From contig WANR01000040.1 of NCBI GenBank assembly GCA_015521705.1, positions 1 through 64,000 of the forward strand: DNA of 64,000 nt, in the 5' to 3' direction. Positions 16,177 to 24,659 of the stretch are shown piece after piece. Numbering within the stretch: position 1 is the first letter of the stretch; each line of letters starts with the position of its first letter. The translations under genes were made by a program, and so were the position numbers. A model generated the notes under the pieces. The model was given only the letters and a program-made list of their open reading frames with translations. It ran no database searches and was not told the origin of the DNA. The stretch is from Desulfurococcales archaeon (lineage in GTDB: Archaea; Thermoproteota; Thermoprotei_A; Sulfolobales; Acidilobaceae).

Positions 16177-17133
16177 TCATACAACGGGTAGTTCAATTGT
16201 TTTTTCCCAGCCAGTAAGCGGCTGTATTATTCTCAGCTTATTGTCTTGCTCGATAAATACATCAACCACTCTCACCAGTTCAAAGCCTTTGCTTCTAAGC
16301 TTTTCTAGGCCTCCATACTGTGGCTTTGCTATAGTGCTTAGGACTCTGGCCACGTCTATCCCATTCTTTTGCATCGCCTCTATGACCGAGATCATGGCTC
16401 CACCCGTTGATACAGCGTCATCGACTACTGCCACCTTTTCCCCCGCCTCGACGCCATAGATATAGTGGGTTCCCGCCTCGTACCCTGACGAGTAAGGCGA
16501 CTCGAGCCCCTTGACAGGGTATTTCCTCTTCCTCACTATCGCTAGTGGAGCCCCAAGCCTTTGAGCGACCAGTGATGCTATGGGCAAGCCGAGGGCTTCC
16601 AGGCTGACAACCTTGTCTACTCTTTCTTTAACGTGTGACGCTAGGAACATTGAAACCAGTGACTGGAGCAGGGGGTGTGGAGGAGGTATGTTGTCTGTTA
16701 GGGGGTTAACCACGTAGAGGTAGCGAGCCAGGCCTCCCACTCCCGGCCTCCTGTAGAGCACTGCTTTTTCAAAGGCCTCAACTACCAGGCTCCAGAGAGT
16801 CTCTAAGACAGAATCGTGTAGCGGCCTGGAGAAGCATGAGTAGCTCCCGGTGTGGCACACGGGGCCCTCAGGGATCCCGTAGTATACAAGCGAGTCGCTG
16901 TCGCAGTCATGCTCCACTCTTAGAACCCTGATCCTCGAGCCGCTCGTAGCACCCTTGAGCCAGATAGTTGACCTCGACCTGGAATAGAAGTGCGCGTACC
17001 CTGTTTCAAGCGTCCTCTCGAGAGCCTCCCTATTAGTGTAGGCCAGCATCAGGGGCTGCATGGTGGCAGCGTCTATGACAACTACGGGCACGAGGCCCCG
17101 GCCTTTATCGAAGTCTATGCGCGGGAGATCCAA
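16177..17133 (-). CDS. hisI: HisI (phosphoribosyl-AMP cyclohydrolase) fused to a phosphoribosyltransferase
   Basis: 318 residues, two domains. Residues 1-115 are HisI, opening the PR-AMP ring in step 3 of histidine synthesis: the metal motif DCDSD is at 76-80 and the C-H-T-G..SC motif at 93-100. Residues about 120-318 are a type I phosphoribosyltransferase with the PRPP loop VAVVDDAVSTGG at 234-245 and a hood segment before it. HisI is normally alone or fused to HisE, not to a PRTase; hisE is separate here. The PRTase base is unknown. It is last in the his operon, six bases after hisH, start TTG. Confidence 0.88.
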   Translation of the reverse strand: MDLPRIDFDKGRGLVPVVVIDAATMQPLMLAYTNREALERTLETGYAHFYSRSRSTIWLKGATSGSRIRVLRVEHDCDSDSLVYYGIPEGPVCHTGSYSCFSRPLHDSVLETLWSLVVEAFEKAVLYRRPGVGGLARYLYVVNPLTDNIPPPHPLLQSLVSMFLASHVKERVDKVVSLEALGLPIASLVAQRLGAPLAIVRKRKYPVKGLESPYSSGYEAGTHYIYGVEAGEKVAVVDDAVSTGGAMISVIEAMQKNGIDVARVLSTIAKPQYGGLEKLRSKGFELVRVVDVFIEQDNKLRIIQPLTGWEKTIELPVV

Positions 17134-17139
17134 GGCAGG

Positions 17140-17751
17140 TCACCTAGATAATGCGACGAAGTTTGATATTATTGCCTGCCCCAAGCGGCCGCTCTTCTCT
17201 GGGTGAAACTGTGTCCCGTAAACAGAACCCTTCTCGACTACGGCCACGAACTCCTCGAAGCCCTCCCTTGTCAGGGCCCTCACATGCGGCGCCTCCGTAT
17301 TCTTGGGCGCATAGCTGTGGGCATAGTATGCATAGAACCTTTCAGGTAATCCCTCAAGCAGGGCCGAGCCCCTGACCCTCTCTACAACACTCCACCCCAT
17401 GTGTGGTAAGGGCTTAACTCTAAGCCTCTCGACAATACCCCGCAAGAGCCCCAGGCCCCTGGTGTAGCCGTGCTCCGTGCCCGCCTCGTACAGTAGCTGC
17501 ATGCCAAGGCATATTCCTAGCAGGGGTTTAGACTTCTCCACGAGCCTGTAGACGATGTCCTTCTCCCTCTCGAGCTTCCTCATGGCAGCCGGCATGGAGC
17601 CCACTCCAGGAAACACTACTGCATCCGCTTTTCCAGCCTCTGAGAGGGACTCGACAATCCTTACCCTGGCCCCAGCCCTTTCAAGCGAAGCCTTCACACT
17701 ATACACGTTGCCCACACCGTACTTGTAGACGATTATAAGGGGGGCCATCAC
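17140..17751 (-). CDS. hisH: Imidazole glycerol phosphate synthase, glutaminase subunit
   Basis: 203 residues, class I glutamine amidotransferase. Nucleophile Cys lies in GICLGMQ near residue 79; the catalytic His and Glu are in FHPEKSG near 183-185. It hydrolyses glutamine and channels ammonia to HisF. It overlaps hisE by four bases. Confidence 0.96.
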   Translation of the reverse strand: MMAPLIIVYKYGVGNVYSVKASLERAGARVRIVESLSEAGKADAVVFPGVGSMPAAMRKLEREKDIVYRLVEKSKPLLGICLGMQLLYEAGTEHGYTRGLGLLRGIVERLRVKPLPHMGWSVVERVRGSALLEGLPERFYAYYAHSYAPKNTEAPHVRALTREGFEEFVAVVEKGSVYGTQFHPEKSGRLGQAIISNFVALSR

Positions 17752-18050
17752 TTCATCCTCCTCCTTAACTCGGATCCAACATCGCCCGGCTTAACCCCGC
17801 ACATTGCCAGGAGCACTACTAGGTGGTAGAGCAGGTCAGAGGCCTCCCTAATCACCCCCTCACGGTTGCCCCTGAGAGCCTCTATCAGAGTCTCTACAGC
17901 CTCCTCGGCAACCTTCCTTGCCACATACTCCACCCCTCTGGAAGCTATGCTCCACGTATAGGATCCCCGAGGCTTCTCCTCCAACCTATCGGACACGACC
18001 CCGTAGAGGCTGTCGAGGACTCCAAAGCCATCCCTGTCCAAGCCTGTCAC
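17748..18050 (-). CDS. hisE: Phosphoribosyl-ATP pyrophosphatase
   Basis: 100 residues, all-helical MazG-like fold. The metal-binding pattern KVAEEAVE (about 66-73) and EASDLLYHL (about 87-95) identifies HisE. It converts PR-ATP to PR-AMP. Start is GTG; it overlaps hisD and hisH by four bases each. Confidence 0.95.
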   Translation of the reverse strand: MTGLDRDGFGVLDSLYGVVSDRLEEKPRGSYTWSIASRGVEYVARKVAEEAVETLIEALRGNREGVIREASDLLYHLVVLLAMCGVKPGDVGSELRRRMK

Positions 18051-19276
18051 CCCACAGCCATGGAGCTCTCGTGGAACTTGAACCCCTCGCTCCTGGCCAT
18101 GACCCTGGCCGCCTCTAAGGCTTCTCTATCGAGCCCTTCGACTATTTGTACGGGTTTCAGGAAGTCGTACACAGTTAATCCCCCCCTCCAAAGAGCGGCC
18201 CCCGAAGTCGGTAGCACGTGGCTGGGGCCCGCGGCGTAGTCTATATACGCTGTTGGGACCCCTATAGAGACTATTCCAGCATTGCGGATCTCCTCTATAA
18301 GGCCCTCTGGGTCGGAGGTCTCTAGTAGCAGGTGCTCTGGAGCCAACAAGTTTGAAGCCTTAACCGCTTCTTCGATGCTACTAGTTAGAAGCAAGTATAC
18401 GGGGGCAAAGTAGCTGCCGCGGCGCCTGTAAGACTCTCTGATAATATCCCTGGTCTTAGCCAGTACCGACTTGTCAGGCGAGGCTAGAACTATGACTGAT
18501 GAAGGGCCGTGCTCGCCCTGGGCCATAGCTTCGGCAGCGAGCCTCCTAGGATCAGCGCTCGAGTCAGCTATAATGAATAGCTCCGTAGGGCCAGCGACCA
18601 TGTCAATACCCACAATATGGGAAACGAGGAGCTTGGCTGCCTGTACATAGGGGCTACCAGGACCCACCACCTTATAGACCCCCGGCAGAGGCTTGCAGGC
18701 GTAGGCCACACCAGCTATAGCCTGAGGCCCCCCAACTGCGTAGACCCTTGAAGCACCCGCAAGGAAAGACGCTACAACCACTCTAGGGTCCGCCTTCCCC
18801 TTGCAACCCTTACAGGGGGGCGTCAGGACGTAAATCTCTCTGACACCAGCCACCTGGGCTGGAACCACGGCCATTATGGCTGTCGAGGGATAGGGGTTCA
18901 AGCCTCCGGGGACGTAGACGGCTACCTTCTCTATGGGCTCCCATCGCAGCCTGATGCCATTGTACTTAACGGGGCCAGGCATTAGGGCTTTACTATAGCC
19001 CTTCACCCTCTCCACGATCCTCATGGCGGCGTCTAAAAACTCCTCACTGACATAGGCCTCGTAGAGGGCTGCATCGCTCCTGGTAATTGTGGGGTCCTCG
19101 AATGACACTCCATCAAACCTTTCGGAGTAATCTTTCACAGCCTCGTAGCACCTTGAAGAAACGTCCCTCACAATGGGCTCTACCTTCTCTAGGTAGTTAT
19201 CGGGCCCTGCAGCCCTTCTAATCCTCCTGACGGCCTCAAGTAGGCCGCTCCTGGCATCAACCAAGACTATCTCCAC
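18047..19276 (-). CDS. hisD: Histidinol dehydrogenase
   Basis: 409 residues, full length for HisD. Visible motifs are the nucleotide-fold GGPQAIAG, the GPTELFIIAD segment and APEHLLLET near 310, which holds the conserved Glu-His of the active site. It is a zinc enzyme that oxidises histidinol to histidine, the last two steps. Its start overlaps the last base of hisF and its end overlaps hisE. Confidence 0.97.
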   Translation of the reverse strand: MEIVLVDARSGLLEAVRRIRRAAGPDNYLEKVEPIVRDVSSRCYEAVKDYSERFDGVSFEDPTITRSDAALYEAYVSEEFLDAAMRIVERVKGYSKALMPGPVKYNGIRLRWEPIEKVAVYVPGGLNPYPSTAIMAVVPAQVAGVREIYVLTPPCKGCKGKADPRVVVASFLAGASRVYAVGGPQAIAGVAYACKPLPGVYKVVGPGSPYVQAAKLLVSHIVGIDMVAGPTELFIIADSSADPRRLAAEAMAQGEHGPSSVIVLASPDKSVLAKTRDIIRESYRRRGSYFAPVYLLLTSSIEEAVKASNLLAPEHLLLETSDPEGLIEEIRNAGIVSIGVPTAYIDYAAGPSHVLPTSGAALWRGGLTVYDFLKPVQIVEGLDREALEAARVMARSEGFKFHESSMAVG

Positions 19277-20028
19277 TATGGCCTCACCTCGACACCCATC
19301 CTGGCCAGGTACTTCTTCACCTGAAACGGGGACAGTATCCCATCATGGAAGAGGCCGGCAGCCAAGACTGCCGAGGCACCAGCCCTTACCGCCTGGTAGA
19401 AGTGCTCAAGCGTCCCGGCTCCTCCGCTAGCTATGACTGGAACCCTGACACGGCTGGTGACAGCCTCTAGTAGTCCTAGGTCGTAGCCCTCCCTTGTCCC
19501 ATCCCTATCTATACTAGTTAGAAGTACCTCGCCTGCTCCCAGGGAAACCGCCTTCACGGCCCAAATAACAGCGTCTAGGCCGGTGGGCACCCTGCCACTA
19601 GCAATGTAGACCTCCCATGAGTCGCCACTCCTTTTAGCGTCTATAGCAACCACCACGGCCTGGCTGCCGTACTCGAGCGAGGCGCGCTCTAGTATGCGGG
19701 GATTCCTCACAGCGGCAGTATTTATTGAAACCTTGTCGGCACCCGAGTCCAGGAGCCTCCCAACGTCTTCAATGGATCTAACGCCGCCGCCCACGGTAAG
19801 AGGAATCGATATAGTAGACGCCACGTCCTTGATAAGAGAATATATGGGCCCCCTATCCTCTATCGTGGCCGACACGTCGAGAAGGACGAGTTCGTCAGCC
19901 CCCTCGTCCTCGTACCTCCCGGCCAGGCTAACAGGATCCCCTTTTGAGTCGAGATCCCTAAACCTAACACCCTTTACTACGAGCCTGCCATCGACGTCGA
20001 GGCACGGTATAACCCTTACAGCAACCAA
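19276..20028 (-). CDS. hisF: Imidazole glycerol phosphate synthase, cyclase subunit
   Basis: 250 residues, TIM barrel. Catalytic Asp residues are in IPCLDVD near 10-12 and VVAIDAK near 129-131; phosphate loops GGG and SGGAGT are present. It makes imidazole glycerol phosphate and AICAR from PRFAR using ammonia from HisH. Start is TTG at 20028, 15 bases after hisB. Confidence 0.97.
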   Translation of the reverse strand: MVAVRVIPCLDVDGRLVVKGVRFRDLDSKGDPVSLAGRYEDEGADELVLLDVSATIEDRGPIYSLIKDVASTISIPLTVGGGVRSIEDVGRLLDSGADKVSINTAAVRNPRILERASLEYGSQAVVVAIDAKRSGDSWEVYIASGRVPTGLDAVIWAVKAVSLGAGEVLLTSIDRDGTREGYDLGLLEAVTSRVRVPVIASGGAGTLEHFYQAVRAGASAVLAAGLFHDGILSPFQVKKYLARMGVEVRP

Positions 20029-20043
20029 GACTGCCCACCCATC

Positions 20044-20607
20044 CTAGAGAGAGCCTTTGGTGCTCAGGAGCCTGTCAGCGCTCTTCGTTGCCTGGCCCAG
20101 AGCCATCCCCAGGGCTTTGAAAACAGCCTCCACGTCGTGGTGCCTATTGCCTCTACGCATCAGCATCACGTGTATAGAAGCCCTCATAGCCGACGCGATG
20201 GATTCTATGAAGTGCGAGAGATCCTCCACGGGAACCCCGCCCACGCTGCCACCACCCATCTCTACGACCCACCTAGGCCTCCCGGAGATGTCTACAGCGG
20301 CTAGGGCGAGGGATTCATCCATCGGCACTATAGCATAGCCAAACCTCGCATACCCCCGGCCTAGGGCTTCCCTAACCGCCTGGCCCAGGACAAGCCCCAC
20401 GTCTTCAATAACGTGGTGCCCCCCCACAGCCTTCTTCTCGAGGGCCCTCACGGAGGCATCATAGCTGGCGTAGAACAGCATAGTCTCGACCATGTGGTCA
20501 AAGAAGCCTAGTCCCGTAGAGGCTTCTACCTCGCCTCTACCGTCAAGCCTAACCCACACTTCTACCCTAGTCTCCAGGGTCTCCCTGGACACCCGGGCCT
20601 CACGCAT
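20044..20607 (-). CDS. hisB: Imidazoleglycerol-phosphate dehydratase
   Basis: 187 residues, monofunctional IGPD with no phosphatase domain. Signature motifs are FFDHM near 36, GGHHVIED near 63-70 and RGNRHHDVEA near 150-160, which supply the manganese-binding histidines. The missing phosphatase half means histidinol-phosphate phosphatase must be encoded elsewhere. Overlaps hisA by eight bases. Confidence 0.97.
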   Translation of the reverse strand: MREARVSRETLETRVEVWVRLDGRGEVEASTGLGFFDHMVETMLFYASYDASVRALEKKAVGGHHVIEDVGLVLGQAVREALGRGYARFGYAIVPMDESLALAAVDISGRPRWVVEMGGGSVGGVPVEDLSHFIESIASAMRASIHVMLMRRGNRHHDVEAVFKALGMALGQATKSADRLLSTKGSL

Positions 20608-21319
20608 AGCTGGTAGCCACCTCCCAGGGTATGGACCCCGTATACAGCGACATCCCCAAGACGACCTCGTCTACTCCCAGGGTGTCCAGTAGTTCCAGGT
20701 CCCTCAGCGAAGACACTCCACCAGAGTATATGAAGTAGAGTCCCTTGGATAGCAGCAGCGCTTCCCTGACCTCCCGAGGATCCACGCCGACCATGCGGCC
20801 CTCCCTGTCGATCCTCGTGTAGAGGATCCCGTCGAATCCTAGCTCTTTCACCACGCGTAGAGCCCTCACGAGGCTGACGCCCGACCTAGCGGTCCATCCC
20901 GAGACTCTGAGGAACCCGTCGCTCCCCACATCGACAGCTGCTATCACCCTGCAATCCCTAACACCTTTTACTATGCGCGCCGCTGACTGGGGGTTTGAAA
21001 CCCAGAGTGTCCCAATAACTATCTCAGAAGCACCACTATTGCAGGCAGCAAGAGCCTCGCCCAGGCTCCTTATTCCGCCGCCAAGCCTCACAGTGAAGCC
21101 TCTCTCAGACAGGCGCCTAGACAGTTCTAGGGCTTTTCCAGTGATCCTCCCGATCCTGGCCCCTGTTAGGTCTACTACGTGTAGTTTCCTGAAACCAGCG
21201 ACACGCAGCCTCTCCGAGAGCTCTATGGGGTCACCCAGTATGAGGCCCGTTCCAGGCTTTCCGCCAACCCACTTGACAGCGACGCCTCTATCCAGGTCTA
21301 TCGAGGGCGTAATTATCAT
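20600..21319 (-). CDS. hisA: ProFAR isomerase
   Basis: 239 residues, TIM barrel homologous to HisF. Catalytic Asp residues are in PSIDLD near 6-9 and AAVDVG near 129; phosphate loops LGGGIRS and YSGGVSS are clear. It isomerises ProFAR to PRFAR. The short length fits archaeal HisA. Overlaps hisG by four bases. Confidence 0.94.
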   Translation of the reverse strand: MIITPSIDLDRGVAVKWVGGKPGTGLILGDPIELSERLRVAGFRKLHVVDLTGARIGRITGKALELSRRLSERGFTVRLGGGIRSLGEALAACNSGASEIVIGTLWVSNPQSAARIVKGVRDCRVIAAVDVGSDGFLRVSGWTARSGVSLVRALRVVKELGFDGILYTRIDREGRMVGVDPREVREALLLSKGLYFIYSGGVSSLRDLELLDTLGVDEVVLGMSLYTGSIPWEVATSYA

Positions 21320-22173
21320 GGCACAACCCTCTCAGCACCCAAGACTACTATGTCCCTCGCACCCCTCCTCTTAGCCTCGTACACAACCCTGTGGAGCTCT
21401 GCCACAGGTACAGCGGTTATCACCTCCCACATGGGCTCCCGCGACTCCAGCTTGGTGACTGCCGGCCCTCCCATGCTGGGCAGGATCCTCAACACGTCAA
21501 CCAGCTTTTCTCCAGGCACGTTCATCATGACCATCTTTATACTCCTAGCATTGACCACGCCTCGGAGGGTCTCTACTATGGCCTCTACCTCCCTGTTTCC
21601 AGTGCAATTCCTGGCTATGAGGACAGCCTCCGTCTTCAGAATGCCCTCGACCGGCCTTAAACCGTGCATCCTGAGGGTGACCCCTGTGGATACCGTGTCT
21701 ACTATAGCGTCTGCAGCCCCCAACTTTGGGAGGACCTCTGCGGACCCGTTAACCCTAAAGATGAGGGGGCTGACGCCGCGCGACTCGAAGAACCGCCTAG
21801 CTATGTTAACGTATTTCGTGGCGATCCTGGCACCCTCCCCCAGGTCTTCAGCCCTTTCTATGCCAGACTCCTCCGGGGCCGCGAGCACTATCGAGGCATT
21901 ACCATATCCCAGCCTTAGACAGACATCAACGTCGACCCCTGACTCGGCCACATAGTCGAGGCCCGTTATGCCAAGGTCCGAGGCTCCAAGGTATACGAGG
22001 GAAGGTATATCCTCGGGCCTTAGGAAGGCCAGCCTCACGTCATCCATCAGAGTCGGCACTATCAAGCTCCTATCACCGGTATCCCCGTATATGGGGTCAA
22101 TCCCGGCCCTGGACAGTAGCGAGAGAGTGGGCTCCCTCAGCCGCCCCTTGCTAGGAACAGCTATCTTAGCCAA
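21316..22173 (-). CDS. hisG: ATP phosphoribosyltransferase, long form
   Basis: 285 residues from TTG at 22173, which places the start at the family-typical AKIAVPSKGRL; an upstream ATG at 22230 in the same frame would add 19 unrelated residues. AGGGTG lies about eight bases before the TTG. The catalytic core has GITGLDY and the PRPP-binding AIVDTVSTG near 180. The last ~75 residues form the HisG_C regulatory domain that binds histidine in long-form enzymes. First gene of the operon and the committed, probably feedback-inhibited step. Confidence 0.93.
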   Translation of the reverse strand: MAKIAVPSKGRLREPTLSLLSRAGIDPIYGDTGDRSLIVPTLMDDVRLAFLRPEDIPSLVYLGASDLGITGLDYVAESGVDVDVCLRLGYGNASIVLAAPEESGIERAEDLGEGARIATKYVNIARRFFESRGVSPLIFRVNGSAEVLPKLGAADAIVDTVSTGVTLRMHGLRPVEGILKTEAVLIARNCTGNREVEAIVETLRGVVNARSIKMVMMNVPGEKLVDVLRILPSMGGPAVTKLESREPMWEVITAVPVAELHRVVYEAKRRGARDIVVLGAERVVP

Positions 22174-22500
22174 GCCAGAGACACCCCTGCCTGTTCGTGG
22201 AAGAGAGGCCTGGCTGTAGCTGTGGGGCAACGTCTAGGACTCCTGGGTAGGCCTCGAAGCGTAGGGTACCAGAAGGCGCTTTGGTAGAGCCTCTAGGATA
22301 GGCTAAGGGAGGATCCAGGCTAGGAGGGGCCAGGAGATCCCGCGCCCCTAAGAGGCTAGTCGTGAACGCACATTACCTTCCCACCTGAGCTACCTGGAGT
22401 CGCCACTGATCCTTTAAAAGCTTTACTATCCACTGAGTGCTGGGGCCACGCTTAAAGCCCTTAATGCCAGGGAAGTGACGCTGGAGGCGATCGCGGGGTA
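22174..22500. promoter_or_regulatory. Divergent hisG / hisC control region
   Basis: CTTTAAAAGCTTTA at 22412-22425 is a near-symmetric A/T box. To the right it predicts hisC transcription from about 22440 with a 60-nt leader. To the left it would give hisG a leader of over 200 nt, which is long for this genome and is rich in CCTAG/CCTAGCC-like repeats. I see no obvious leader peptide. Confidence 0.45.
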
Positions 22501-23493
22501 ATGGCTGGAGTAGCCAGGCTGGATCTCAACGAGTCCCCATTCGCGCCGCCACGAGAGGTAACTAGGAGGGTCGAGGAGGAGCTGGCAAGGATAAACAGGT
22601 ACCCCGAGAGAGGATTGATCGACAAGGCATACGAGGCCCTATCAACGTACACAGGCGTCGAGAAGGACTATATAACAATAACGTGCGGAGGGGACTCAGC
22701 CCTCTACATGCTCTTCACGATGCTAGCAAGCCAGGGGGATAGGGTTGCCATACCAAGGTACTCCTTCTCTACGATAAAGAAGCTGGCCCGGAGCCTAGGC
22801 TTCCGAGTCTCTGAAGTCCCTCTATGGGAGGACGGCGAGTGGTGGTCCATAGACCGTGAAGCCCTCTTCGAAGCAGCCAGAGGGGCCTCGCTGACCGTTA
22901 TAGATAACCCGAACAACCCCACAGGTTCCATGCTTCTCCAGGAAATAACTGTAGAGGAGCTAGCCCGGGAATCTAAGGGTTTCCTGGTGATAGATGAGGC
23001 ATACTACGAGTTCTCGCGCGAGACGGTAGCAGGACTGGTACCAGAAAGCTCCAACCTAGTAGTAGTCAGGACGCTGAGCAAGGCCTTCTCACTGGCTGGT
23101 TTAAGGGTGGGCTACGTAGTAGCCCCTAAGGAGATAGCTGAGCGCATAAGGTACCTGAACCCCTACTCCACAAGCAGGCTCTCGCTAGCAGCCATAATCG
23201 CTTACATGAGCCCAGAGAACCTAAAACACGTGAGAACAGTCGTGGAATACGTTGACCGCTGGAAGGAAAAGCTGCGCAGGGAAACGTATAAGATGGGAGT
23301 AAAAACGTACAAAAGCAAGGCCAACTTCATCCTAATGGATACAGGAGTAGAGAAAGCCGGAGAAAAGCTGGAGAACCTAGGGGTCAAGGTGAGAAGGGTA
23401 GAAATAAGTGATACCATGGTGAGAGCCTCAATAGGCATGGAGTGGGAGAACGAAAAACTACTAGAAGCACTGCAAGAGCTCAAAACAAGATAG
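22501..23493 (+). CDS. hisC: Histidinol-phosphate aminotransferase
   Basis: 330 residues, fold-type I PLP aminotransferase. The N-terminal LDLNESP, the NPNNPTGS motif near 139-146, DEAYYEF near 164 and the Schiff-base Lys in RTLSKAFSLAG near 195 match HisC. It converts imidazole acetol phosphate and glutamate to histidinol phosphate. Divergent from the his operon, it completes the pathway except for the phosphatase. Start is ATG after GGGGTA. Confidence 0.93.
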   Translation: MAGVARLDLNESPFAPPREVTRRVEEELARINRYPERGLIDKAYEALSTYTGVEKDYITITCGGDSALYMLFTMLASQGDRVAIPRYSFSTIKKLARSLGFRVSEVPLWEDGEWWSIDREALFEAARGASLTVIDNPNNPTGSMLLQEITVEELARESKGFLVIDEAYYEFSRETVAGLVPESSNLVVVRTLSKAFSLAGLRVGYVVAPKEIAERIRYLNPYSTSRLSLAAIIAYMSPENLKHVRTVVEYVDRWKEKLRRETYKMGVKTYKSKANFILMDTGVEKAGEKLENLGVKVRRVEISDTMVRASIGMEWENEKLLEALQELKTR

Positions 23494-23689
23494 AGACCTT
23501 CCCCTCTCCTCCTTTACTAGCACCTCTAGCCCTTAAGCTAGAAACCGGGCAAAAAATGATCGACTCATACTCCAGAGCCGCGGTCAAAACCTAATAATAC
23601 CCAGGTACTCCAGAGCCTCTGGCACTATCCGGAAGGCGCCGTTGTTAGATCACTTACAGCCCTAGAGGCTTCCTGGAAGGTGCCGTCTC

Positions 23690-24265
23690 TTGCAGGGTGC
23701 ACTAGTACTGGCTGGGGCCGCGGCCACCGGTAAGACTACAGTGGCTAAGATGCTGGGCAGCCTGGTTCCCGGAGCAGTATATGTGGAAGTAGAGGCCAGG
23801 GAGTGCTGGCCCATAAGTGATCCAGCCCTGAGAGAGGAATGTTTCATCGAGTCATTCATCTCAACGATAACCCCGAGAGGCCTCTACATACACGACAACG
23901 CCCTCCTCTCAGTATACGGCTACTCCAGAGCCCTCGAAGCCCTTGCAACTGGCAGCGAAGCGGAGAGGCTTAGGCTTGTAGCCAGGAAAGCGCTTGAAGC
24001 CCAGGAAGAGCTGGTAGTAAAAGGGTCTAGGACCGTTCTACTAACAGCATCACACCACGCGATGACCCAAAGGATCCTGGCCAGGACAGCGGCGGAAACG
24101 GAGAGAACAAGCAACAGCGTAGAACACCTGATCCCAATACACATAGACGCACAAAAACACATGAAAGAGGCGGCGTCCAAAATAGGGATCCCAATAATAG
24201 ACACCACAGAGCTACCGCCACAACAAATAGCAATAAACCTGCTCAAACTCTGGGAAAAACGATAA
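23690..24265 (+). CDS. P-loop nucleotide kinase-like protein
   Basis: 191 residues. Walker A is GAAATGKTT at 8-16 after a first strand LVLAG. A helical middle and VLLTAS near 116-121 followed by polar helices resemble small P-loop kinases of the adenylate-kinase type; no specific substrate motif is recognised. Start is TTG behind GGAAGGTG. Codon use in its last third is AAA/ACA-rich compared with neighbours. The gene lies between hisC and a tRNA gene with no operon partner. Confidence 0.65.
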   Translation: MQGALVLAGAAATGKTTVAKMLGSLVPGAVYVEVEARECWPISDPALREECFIESFISTITPRGLYIHDNALLSVYGYSRALEALATGSEAERLRLVARKALEAQEELVVKGSRTVLLTASHHAMTQRILARTAAETERTSNSVEHLIPIHIDAQKHMKEAASKIGIPIIDTTELPPQQIAINLLKLWEKR

Positions 24266-24373
24266 AACCAGGCATAGACGAGGCAAAGAAGGCCATGAAA
24301 CAGGCAATAGAAGAGAAGGAAACGGGGAGAAAACACTATTAACCACCCAGACCAGACACTATGAAACATGGAA

Positions 24374-24449
24374 GCCGCCGTAGCTCAGCTGGCAGAGCGC
24401 CGCCCTGGTAAGGCGGAGGTCCCGGGTTCAAAGCCCGGCGGCGGCTCCA
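24374..24449 (+). tRNA. tRNA-Thr (anticodon GGT)
   Basis: A complete cloverleaf: acceptor GCCGCCG (24374-24380) with CGGCGGC (24439-24445), D arm GCTC/GAGC, anticodon stem CCGCC/GGCGG with loop CTGGTAA, T arm CCGGG-TTCAAAG-CCCGG, discriminator T and an encoded CCA (24447-24449). The anticodon GGT reads ACC. No intron. Confidence 0.97.
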
Positions 24450-24540
24450 ACCCGCCACGACCCACGCACAATTTAACTACTAAGCGCTTACAGGCTTCTA
24501 ACAAAATATAGGCGTCTGCAACGCGTTATACTTGCATGAT

Positions 24541-24586
24541 TATTTTTATATATCTCACATATTAGCGGGTCCGCTGCGAGATATAT
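24541..24586 (+). promoter_or_regulatory. TATA box inside a nested inverted repeat (operator-like)
   Basis: ATATATCTC at 24548-24556 and GAGATATAT at 24578-24586 are perfect 9-bp inverted repeats, 30 bases centre to centre. Between them AGCGG (24564-24568) and CCGCT (24571-24575) form a second palindrome. The left arm is the TATA box, so a bound repressor would block TBP and the start near 24573. The downstream protein has a ribbon-helix-helix-like N-terminus and may bind here. Confidence 0.55.
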
Positions 24587-24659
24587 GGCCTCGTAGCCCT
24601 CTTCAGCCTTAAGACCATCTACTCAGGAGGCTTTTTAGCCTTGATGGAAAGGATGTTCC

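Noticed and set aside
21350-21955. 201-codon plus-strand frame opposite hisG
   Set aside because: Antisense shadow of a well-conserved enzyme gene.
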